Of a DNA stretch of 6,008 nt, positions 1 through 4,470 are shown in pieces (the stretch's first letter is position 1; the number at the start of each line of letters is the position of its first letter). Below the pieces are notes generated by a model that searched no databases, was not told the origin of the DNA, and was given only the letters and a program-made list of their open reading frames with translations. The DNA is taken from positions 1 through 6,008 of the forward strand of contig SLFH01000345.1 of the NCBI GenBank assembly GCA_007124345.1. The letters run 5' to 3'. Source of the DNA: Phycisphaerales bacterium (lineage in GTDB: Bacteria; Planctomycetota; Phycisphaerae; Phycisphaerales; UBA1924). Position numbers and translations under genes: made by a program.

Positions 1-1
1 G

Positions 2-379
2 TTTTGGATCACACTGACATCCCGGGCAAGGGACGCGTTCTGGGATCCAGAGACGCGCGGGGGACGGGAACAGTTCAAGGCGATGGGCATCAGCGATGTC
101 CGTTTCCCGTCGGCGAAAGGGTTGTTCTGGGATAGGACCGCCAACGGTCGGATGTACAGCCCGGAGTTGGGCCGCTCTGAATTCCTTGATCCGCCGGAGC
201 GTCGACGCCACCCGACCGCCTTCTTTGACGGCCGCGCGGGATCGTTCAGGCCGCATCAGTTCGGGCCGTTCATGATCGACGGCGTCGGCTGGTGGAACCC
301 GTGGACACACCCGACCAACGCGGCGAGCCCCGTCGTACACACGATCGGCGGTCTTGGCGGCCGGGATGTCGTAGATTGA
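2..379 (+). CDS. C-terminal part of a pseudopilin-like protein (5' partial)
   Basis: The frame is open from the first base of the window to a TGA, giving 125 visible residues, so the true start lies upstream. The ATG at 83 is internal: the 27 codons before it (FWITLTSRARDAFWDPETRG and onward) read as ordinary protein. Visible pieces include VRFPSAKGLFWDR, an aromatic-rich stretch, and HPTAFFDGRAGSF followed by a W/P/H-rich tail ending in GGLGGRDVVD. The FFDG element resembles the C-terminal 'F-x-DG-H' signature of planctomycete prepilin-type (H-x9-DG, DUF1559-like) proteins, but the usual His after DG is Arg here. Those proteins carry an N-terminal class III signal and are thought to be exported by a type II secretion or pilus system; that N-terminus is outside the window, so this is inference. 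It converges on the Mrp gene across a repeat-rich gap. An unrelated secreted protein is possible. Confidence 0.6.
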   Translation, partial: FWITLTSRARDAFWDPETRGGREQFKAMGISDVRFPSAKGLFWDRTANGRMYSPELGRSEFLDPPERRRHPTAFFDGRAGSFRPHQFGPFMIDGVGWWNPWTHPTNAASPVVHTIGGLGGRDVVD

Positions 380-411
380 CGGGTTGGGCAGCAGGTGTCG
401 GGGGATCCAAA

Positions 412-494
412 GGTGGCACAGGTCTCCGACCTGTGCCGTTGGTTCTCCGTCAACTTTCGTCATCGAACGGCACAGCTCGGAGAGCTGTGCCACC
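412..494. repeat. Pair of inverted REP-like palindromic units (BIME-like)
   Basis: Two 29-bp units face each other, 412-440 on the + strand and 466-494 on the - strand, separated by a 25-bp spacer. Each contains a perfect 10-bp stem with a 3-nt loop: GGCACAGGTC, loop TCC, GACCTGTGCC at 415-437, and GGCACAGCTC, loop GGA, GAGCTGTGCC at 469-491. Read in the same orientation, the units match at 27 of 29 positions. The two differences are the two halves of one base pair (G-C in the first, C-G in the second), so pairing is kept. The location between converging genes and the head-to-head layout are typical of repetitive extragenic palindromes. The pair could act as an mRNA 3'-end stabiliser or a terminator-like structure for either gene. 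No transposase of the REP-associated tyrosine family (RAYT) is in the window. Confidence 0.8.
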
Positions 495-498
495 ATGG

Positions 499-522
499 AA
501 CCCGAACCCGAACCCGAACCCG
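499..522. repeat. Tandem hexanucleotide AACCCG x4
   Basis: Four exact copies of AACCCG follow directly after the inverted REP pair and run into the next palindrome; the last CCCG belongs to both. Read on the - strand, which is the strand of the downstream end of the Mrp transcript, this gives four GGG runs separated by TTC. That is a minimal G-quadruplex motif with 3-nt loops. It lies about 50 bp past the mrp stop codon, so it would be in the 3' untranslated region if transcription continues that far. No coding role is apparent. Confidence 0.85.
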
Positions 523-542
523 GCTCGGCGAGCCGGGCCACC
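519..542 (-). repeat. Third, diverged REP-like palindromic unit
   Basis: The stem CCCGGCTC, loop GGC, GAGCCGGG occupies 519-537 and is followed by CCACC. Read on the - strand, the element starts GGTGGC exactly like the unit at 466-494 and has the same orientation. Over 24 aligned positions it differs at five. Four of these form two compensated base pairs (A-T to C-G and A-T to G-C), and the fifth is in the loop. It is therefore best read as a diverged copy of the same repeat family rather than an independent hairpin. Being 30 bp beyond the mrp stop codon, it may also serve as the 3'-end hairpin of that transcript, though no T-run follows. Confidence 0.65.
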
Positions 543-571
543 CTGCTCCCAGCGCCCGGCCTCGGGCACCC

Positions 572-1777
572 TCACGAAATCTTCAGCGTCGGCCGTTTCG
601 TCCCCTGGCCGAGGCTGGCGAGCGCGACCTGGCTTTCGAGGTTGGCGACGAGGCGTTCGAGCGAGCGGGGGAGGGCGTCGCCTCCGGCGGTGTCGGGGTC
701 GAAGTTGGCCGAGGCGTCGCCGGTGTCGCTGTTGGCGCGGAGGGCCATGTTGATCGGCACGGCGCCGAGGTAGGGCAGGCCGAGGCGCTGGGCCATCTGC
801 TCGGCGCCGCCGCGACCGAATATGTCGTACTCCTTCTTGTCGTCGCCGATGAAGTAGCTCATGTTCTCGACGACACCGAGCACATCGATGCCGAGCTGCT
901 GGAACATCCGCGCGGCGCGGACGGCGTCGTCCTGGGCGACGCGTTGCGGCGTGCAGACCACCACCGCCCCCGTCAGGCGCAGCGTCTGGGCCATCGTCAG
1001 CGGGACATCGCCGGTGCCCGGGGGCAGGTCGATGATGAGGTAGTCCAGCTCGCCCCACTCGGTCTGCTCGGCGAGCTGCTTGAACGCGCCGTGGGCCATC
1101 GGCCCGCGCCAGATCAGGGGCTTTTCGGGGTCGACGAGCTTGCCGATGGTGACGGCTTTGATGCCGTGGACGAAGAAGGGCTGCAGCTTGCCCTGGTGGA
1201 CCTGCTGCTCCTCGCTGTGCAGCGCGAGCATGGTGGGGAGGGAGGGGCCGTAGATGTCGCCGTCCATGAGCCCGACGGCGTGACCCTTGCGTGCGAGGCC
1301 TACGGCGAGGTTGACGGCGATGGTGCTCTTGCCGACGCCGCCCTTGCCGGCGCCGACGGCGATGGCGAACTTGACGCCCGGCAGGCCGGAGGATTCGGAT
1401 TGAGGGGTTGGGCGCTGGGCGCCGGGCGCGGGGCGCTGGGTGTTGGGGGCGGGGGTCTGTTGTTGTTTGCCGGCGCTGAAGCGTGCGGTGTGGATGACGG
1501 CGCCGGGCTTGTCGACGAATTCGACAGTCAGCGATTGCAGGGGCGTGCCGGCATCCTGGAGCTTGGCCGCGATGGCGTCGCGGGCCGCGGCGGCGATGGC
1601 CTGCATCGAGTTCTTGTCTTCCAGACCTGGGAGGTGGAACTTGAGGCTGGTGTAGGCGTCGCAGGTGGCGACCCACTCCAGGCGATCGGCGAGGGTGTTC
1701 TTGCCCTCGGTCGCCAACGCGTCGGGAAGGGGGATTCGGGCGAGGGTGTCGGCGATGTCCTGTTTGGTGACGGTCAT
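572..1777 (-). CDS. mrp: Mrp/ApbC/NBP35-family P-loop ATPase (Fe-S carrier-like), CxxC missing
   Basis: A complete 401-residue protein, the usual length for a two-domain bacterial Mrp. Residues 1-100 form a diverged MIP18 (DUF59)-like domain. Residues 101-131 are a Pro/Gln/Ala-rich linker. From about 135 onward is the deviant-Walker-A ATPase: GAGKGGVGKST at 142-152 with the signature Lys145 and Walker Lys150, MDGDIYGPS at 171-179, IIDLPPGTGD at 248-257 and ENMSYF at 304-309. The family binds ATP as a dimer and carries or inserts [4Fe-4S] clusters in the cytoplasm. The CxxC that normally follows ENMSYF is absent: residues 311-315 are GDDKK, and the protein's only cysteines are at 39 and 275. 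The MIP18 domain also lacks its usual Cys-containing TxPxCP-like loop, so cluster binding by the standard ligands is not possible. The ATG at 1775-1777 gives a natural N-terminus; the best ribosome site is a weak GGA 9 bases upstream. The gene is divergent from the Spy-like gene. Confidence 0.93.
   Translation of the reverse strand: MTVTKQDIADTLARIPLPDALATEGKNTLADRLEWVATCDAYTSLKFHLPGLEDKNSMQAIAAAARDAIAAKLQDAGTPLQSLTVEFVDKPGAVIHTARFSAGKQQQTPAPNTQRPAPGAQRPTPQSESSGLPGVKFAIAVGAGKGGVGKSTIAVNLAVGLARKGHAVGLMDGDIYGPSLPTMLALHSEEQQVHQGKLQPFFVHGIKAVTIGKLVDPEKPLIWRGPMAHGAFKQLAEQTEWGELDYLIIDLPPGTGDVPLTMAQTLRLTGAVVVCTPQRVAQDDAVRAARMFQQLGIDVLGVVENMSYFIGDDKKEYDIFGRGGAEQMAQRLGLPYLGAVPINMALRANSDTGDASANFDPDTAGGDALPRSLERLVANLESQVALASLGQGTKRPTLKIS
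1403..1458 (-). repeat. Heptanucleotide tandem repeat inside mrp, encoding its linker; G4 motif on + strand
   Basis: On the + strand the sequence reads as consecutive 7-mers from 1410: GGGCGCT, GGGCGCC, GGGCGCG, GGGCGCT, GGGTGTT, GGGGGCG and GGGGTCT, with a weaker unit AGGGGTT before them. The pattern is GGGNGNN. Three units make 21 bp, and the Mrp protein correspondingly shows a seven-residue repeat: PAPNTQR at 109-115, PAPGAQR at 116-122, then a decayed PTPQSES. Eight runs of three or more G, with loops of 1-4 nt, also make this a strong G-quadruplex motif on the mrp template strand. Because 7 is not a multiple of 3, gain or loss of one unit would shift the mrp frame, whereas three units would keep it. 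Confidence 0.75.
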
Positions 1778-1966
1778 GGGTGTGGTTCCGGTGGGTTGGG
1801 CGGATCGGGACAGTGCCTTCGCGGGATGCTAGCGCGTGGGTGCAATCCCTCCCGGGCCGGGTGCGTTGGGCTTGGCAGAACAGTCAGCGAGCCGGGCCAT
1901 TCGGGGCCGGCCAACACACAGACGCACGCCCGAAGCCCGGGCGTATATGCGGGAAGGAACAGCATC
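1778..1966. promoter_or_regulatory. Divergent intergenic region between mrp and the Spy-like gene
   Basis: These 189 bp must hold the 5' ends of both divergent transcripts. I could not identify a convincing -35/-10 pair on either strand; TATATG at 1944-1949 looks like a -10 but is so close to the downstream start that it would leave almost no leader. The right end holds an ACGCCCG/CGGGCGT hairpin (1926-1944) and a good Shine-Dalgarno sequence (1954-1958) for the + strand gene. No RNA gene or additional ORF with protein-like composition is visible. Confidence 0.5.
1926..1958 (+). promoter_or_regulatory. 5'-leader hairpin and Shine-Dalgarno of the Spy-like gene
   Basis: ACGCCCG (1926-1932) pairs with CGGGCGT (1938-1944) across the loop AAGCC, giving a seven-bp GC-rich stem. 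Ten bases later AAGGA (1954-1958) sits eight bases before the ATG at 1967, an ideal spacing that fixes this start. The hairpin ends before the ribosome site, so it does not obviously hide it; it could protect the mRNA 5' end or just reflect the high GC content. Confidence 0.5.
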
Positions 1967-2890
1967 ATGCGGATCAGCAGCAAGATTTTCGGCGGGGACC
2001 TCCGGCGGGGCTTCGGTGTGACGGCGGCTTCGGCGGTCGTTGCGTTCTCGGGCCTTGCCCTCCCCATGGCGGCCTCGGCCGAGCCGGAGCGTCAGATCCT
2101 CCGCGGGCCGCAGGTCGGCGAGCGGGGTGAGCGCCAGGCCCAGCGAGGCGAGGAGATGCGGGCCGAGGGCCGGGCACACATGGCCGAGCGGGCCCAGGAG
2201 CGGCTGGCGGTCGTGGCCGCGATGGGCGCGATCCGCGTGCTCGACTCCGATCGTGCTCCCGAGGGCCTCGCCCTGAGCGAGGAGCAGTCAGAGGCGATCC
2301 GGAAGATCCAGGCCGAGCATCGTGCCGAGGTCGTGGCGTACTACCAGGAGCACAAGGACGAGGTCCGCGAGCTGCTCGTCAAGGGCGGGTTCGATCGTGC
2401 CGTCGAGCTGCTCGATGAGGACCGGCTGAGGCCGGAAGGGATCGAGCGGGTGATCGGCACGGTGCTCCCGACGCCACAGGGCCCGATGCAGCGTGGCGAG
2501 GGCGTCCGGCGTGGCGGGGCCGGAGCGGGCGACGCCGAAGAGCAGCGCCGGTGGCAGGAAGAGCGTCGCGAGCAGATGGAGCGCCGGGCCGAGGCGATGC
2601 GCGACATGACCCCCGAGCGTCGTGAGTCGATCCGCGGGCTGATGGAGCTGCGCCAGGGGGCGCCCAGCCCGGTGGCGGCGGCCCGCAAGTCGATGCAGCA
2701 CCTCAACGATGGCCAGCGGGCGTGGGTGACCGAACGCGTCGATGCCGCCCGCCAGCGGGCCGAGGAGGTCCGCGAGAGGCAGATGCGACAGGAAGAGACC
2801 CGCGAGGGCCGCCAGCGTCGCCAGGGCGCCGGGGCGGGCGGTGCGGCCGGGGCTGGCGAGCGGCAGAACCGGCGTCGCGGCGGGAACTGA
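1967..2890 (+). CDS. Secreted, highly charged helical protein, Spy/CpxP (LTxxQ)-like
   Basis: A 307-residue protein. Residues 1-38 are a Sec signal peptide: basic start (MRISSKIFGGDLRR), hydrophobic core about 17-34, and an ASA|EP cleavage site after Ala38, so the mature protein should be periplasmic or extracytoplasmic. The rest is dense in Glu, Arg, Gln and Ala with no cysteine, and should be mostly helix or coiled coil. Three stretches resemble the LTxxQ motif of the Spy/CpxP family of periplasmic chaperones: LSEEQSEAIRKI at 103-114, MTPERRESIRGL at 214-225 and LNDGQRAWVTER at 246-257. A Gly/Arg/Ala-rich tract (about 177-190) separates the first from the others, and the basic tail (from about 280) ends in NRRRGGN. 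The family link is inferred from this pattern only; a lineage-specific protein of unknown role is the alternative. The upstream frame is open far beyond this start, but the signal peptide and Shine-Dalgarno sequence fix it. A terminator follows 40 bp downstream. Confidence 0.85.
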   Translation: MRISSKIFGGDLRRGFGVTAASAVVAFSGLALPMAASAEPERQILRGPQVGERGERQAQRGEEMRAEGRAHMAERAQERLAVVAAMGAIRVLDSDRAPEGLALSEEQSEAIRKIQAEHRAEVVAYYQEHKDEVRELLVKGGFDRAVELLDEDRLRPEGIERVIGTVLPTPQGPMQRGEGVRRGGAGAGDAEEQRRWQEERREQMERRAEAMRDMTPERRESIRGLMELRQGAPSPVAAARKSMQHLNDGQRAWVTERVDAARQRAEEVRERQMRQEETREGRQRRQGAGAGGAAGAGERQNRRRGGN

Positions 2891-2930
2891 CCGACGACCG
2901 ACCCCGCGTTCCGACAGCCTTTGTCGTTTG

Positions 2931-2955
2931 TGCCGCCTTCCGGGGCGGCATTTTT
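2931..2955 (+). terminator. Rho-independent terminator of the Spy-like gene
   Basis: The stem TGCCGCC (2931-2937) and GGCGGCA (2944-2950), with a six-base TTCCGG loop, is followed at once by TTTTTATT. It lies 40 bp past the stop codon at 2890 in the same direction. This is a textbook intrinsic terminator and closes a single-gene transcript. Confidence 0.85.
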
Positions 2956-3230
2956 ATTGAGGCGTCCGGGCGGGGGTCTTCACAATCGGCGGAGGGCGGA
3001 TTCCGGGGTGGACAATCGCTGGCGAGCGGAGTACTCGGGAACAAATGGAAAACTGGGTAAGTTTAGAACCCTGTCGACTCCGCATGCGTACCCTGTTCTG
3101 GGTGAACTGTTCAGGGGCATTGAATGTGAATACCATAGGCTCCGGGCAAGAAAACCTGTCAAGAATTTACGCCAAGACCCAAACCGCCCGATAAGCCCTG
3201 TAGAATCATTCCTGATCTCTCTCTCCTCCA
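2956..3230. other. Non-coding, AT-richer stretch; possible small RNA or leader
   Basis: About 275 bp between two terminators with no convincing gene. By hand count 3041-3200 is 80 G+C of 160 (50 percent), clearly below the flanking genes. A frame of about 116 codons crosses it from 2921, but it begins at a TTG beside the previous terminator, lacks a ribosome site and has no recognisable protein character. Weak promoter-like pieces are present: TAGAAT at 3201-3206 fits a -10 box but has no good -35 at 17 bp, and TTTACG (3166-3171) with GATAAG (3190-3195) is an 18-bp-spaced 4/6 and 4/6 match. A CT-rich run precedes the next hairpin. I checked by eye for tmRNA, SRP RNA, RNase P RNA, 6S RNA and the c-di-GMP-I riboswitch and recognised none. 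Confidence 0.35.
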
Positions 3231-3269
3231 GCGGGGCGCTGTCTACCGATAGCGCCCTGCTTTGTTTTT
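3231..3269 (+). terminator. Strong orphan terminator or attenuator upstream of the epimerase
   Basis: GCGGGGCGCT (3231-3240) pairs with AGCGCCCTGC (3251-3260) with one G-T wobble. The stem can extend inward by a G-T, a T-A and a C-G pair to a TACC tetraloop, and is followed by TTTGTTTTT. This is as strong as the other terminators here, yet no coding sequence ends in front of it: the previous gene already has its own terminator about 280 bp earlier. It must therefore end an unrecognised RNA or act as an attenuator in the leader of the epimerase gene, which starts about 110 bp later. Confidence 0.75.
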
Positions 3270-3280
3270 GACGAGCGGGA

Positions 3281-3300
3281 TATGCGAACTAGTTCGTATG
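3281..3300. promoter_or_regulatory. Operator-like palindrome with CGAACTAGTTCG core
   Basis: CGAACTAGTTCG at 3285-3296 is a perfect 12-bp palindrome. Symmetry extends outward (3282-3283 with 3298-3299) with one mismatch at 3284/3297, making 18 bp with a single non-pairing position. Dyads of this size and even spacing are typical binding sites for dimeric repressors such as TetR- or Trp-type regulators. It lies just after the orphan terminator and 70-97 bp before the candidate epimerase starts, a reasonable place for an operator. No regulator gene is in the window. Confidence 0.45.
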
Positions 3301-3377
3301 CACGATGATCGGGTAGTTGGGATCGCCCGGTCCAGTGCTCAGGGTCGCGCGTGAACTGCTTCGGTACGATCCGCCCG

Positions 3378-4391
3378 ATGTCAACCCCGAAGGACGCTTC
3401 TGACCTGTTCGACCCATCGCGGCCGGTGCTCATCACCGGCGTGGCCGGGTTCATCGGCTCGCATGTCGCCCAAGCGGTCTTGGCCCGGGGCGGGTCGGTG
3501 GCGGGGGTCGACAACTTCGACCCGTACTACGACGAACAACTCAAGCGGGCGAACCTCCGCGAGATCATCGCGGGCGAGGGCGGGGCGAGGTTCAACTTCC
3601 ACGAGGCGGACATCACCGACCAGCGGGCGATGGAAGAAGTCTTCCGAGAGAGCGGCCCGTCGAGTGTGGTGCACCTGGCCGCCAAGGCGGGCGTGCGACC
3701 CAGCATCGAAGACCCGGTGGGATATGCCCACGCGAATGTGACGGGGACATCGGTGATCTTGCGTGCCGCCGAGCGGGCGGGGTGCGGGCGGATCGTGGCG
3801 GCCTCGTCGAGCTCGGTTTACGGCAGCTCGGAGAAGGTGCCCTTCGCCGAGACCGACGACATCACCCGTCCCATCAGCCCGTACGCCGCGACAAAGCTGG
3901 CGACCGAGGCGGTCTGCTGCACACACGCGCACCTGACGGGGATGCCGACGGCGTGTCTGCGTTTTTTCACGGTGTATGGCCCGCGGCAGCGTCCGGACCT
4001 TGCGATCCGGCTGTTCATGCGGAAGATCGGGGCGGGTGAGCCGATCCCGTTCTTCGGCGACGGTTCGACCAGCCGCGATTACACGTTCATCGACGACATC
4101 GTGTCCGGCGTGCTCGCGTCCTTGGAGCGAGTTTCCGAGCACGGGTACCGGGTGTGGAACCTGGGGAGCGATCGTCCTGTGACGCTGCGCGAGTTGGTCG
4201 AGACGATCGGCGAAGTGGGCGGGCGGAAGCCTGAGATCGATCGGCGGCCGATGCAGCCGGGGGATGTGCCGCGGACATGGGCAGACTTGACCAGAGCGGG
4301 CGAGGAGCTTGGGTACAGGCCGACGACGGCGCTGCGCGAGGGGCTGGAGCGTCAGCACGCGTGGATGAAGTCAGTGGGCGAGTGCGCCTGA
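3378..4391 (+). CDS. NAD-dependent UDP-sugar 4-epimerase-like protein (extended SDR)
   Basis: A 337-residue extended short-chain dehydrogenase/reductase, full length for nucleotide-sugar epimerases. The Rossmann motif GVAGFIG is at 21-27, with Asp45 in VDNFDPYYD as the likely NAD ribose contact. Catalytic elements are SSSSVYG at 143-149 and YAATK with Tyr169 and Lys173. FFTVYGPRQRPD (196-207) and FFGDGSTSRDYTFIDD (225-240) are the substrate-domain signatures of the UDP-glucuronate/UDP-glucose 4-epimerase group. The DNFDPYYDEQLKRANL segment (45-60) favours UDP-glucuronate 4-epimerase, but UDP-GlcNAc/Glc epimerase or an NDP-sugar dehydratase cannot be excluded. It would act in the cytoplasm, supplying sugars for capsule, LPS or exopolysaccharide. 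Start: the ATG at 3378 is used because conserved sequence begins soon after; an in-frame GTG at 3351 has AGGG six bases upstream and would add nine residues (MNCFGTIRP). It stands alone, with a palindrome upstream and a terminator downstream. Confidence 0.92.
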   Translation: MSTPKDASDLFDPSRPVLITGVAGFIGSHVAQAVLARGGSVAGVDNFDPYYDEQLKRANLREIIAGEGGARFNFHEADITDQRAMEEVFRESGPSSVVHLAAKAGVRPSIEDPVGYAHANVTGTSVILRAAERAGCGRIVAASSSSVYGSSEKVPFAETDDITRPISPYAATKLATEAVCCTHAHLTGMPTACLRFFTVYGPRQRPDLAIRLFMRKIGAGEPIPFFGDGSTSRDYTFIDDIVSGVLASLERVSEHGYRVWNLGSDRPVTLRELVETIGEVGGRKPEIDRRPMQPGDVPRTWADLTRAGEELGYRPTTALREGLERQHAWMKSVGECA

Positions 4392-4416
4392 GGGTGGCGC
4401 GAGAAGCCATCAACGA

Positions 4417-4450
4417 CAACCGCCCGGGCTCTGTCCCGGGCGGTTGCTTT
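4417..4450. terminator. Terminator shared by the convergent epimerase and barrel-protein genes
   Basis: A perfect 12-bp stem, CAACCGCCCGGG with CCCGGGCGGTTG, encloses a CTCTGT loop. It is followed on the + strand by CTTT, a short T-run. It is 26 bp after the epimerase stop and 21 bp before the stop of the opposing gene. The T-run is weak on both strands, but the symmetric stem could halt transcription from either side. Confidence 0.75.
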
Positions 4451-4470
4451 GCTGTGGAGAGTTTGCAGGT

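Noticed and set aside
412..542. CRISPR array
   Set aside because: There are only three short palindromic units in mixed orientation with unequal spacing (25 and 24 bp) and no cas genes; REP-like elements explain them better.
450..1676. A 408-codon - strand frame overlapping mrp
   Set aside because: It is an Arg/His/Pro-rich shadow frame of mrp with no domain; mrp in the other frame has clear ATPase motifs.
395..2890. An 831-codon + strand open frame covering the antisense of mrp and the Spy-like gene
   Set aside because: Its first two thirds are antisense to mrp, where high GC suppresses stops. The real gene starts at 1967, where a Shine-Dalgarno sequence and a signal peptide appear.
3120..3206. 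A confident sigma-70 promoter (TTGAAT at 3120, TAGAAT at 3201)
   Set aside because: The spacing between the boxes is far too long, and neither has a good partner at 16-18 bp, so no promoter is annotated.
2921..3271. A 116-codon + strand frame in the non-coding gap
   Set aside because: It starts at a TTG beside a terminator and ends through the next terminator, without a ribosome site or recognisable protein features.
3381..4358. A 325-codon - strand frame opposite the epimerase
   Set aside because: Its Arg/His/Pro-rich composition is typical of antisense frames in GC-rich DNA; the + strand has full epimerase motifs.
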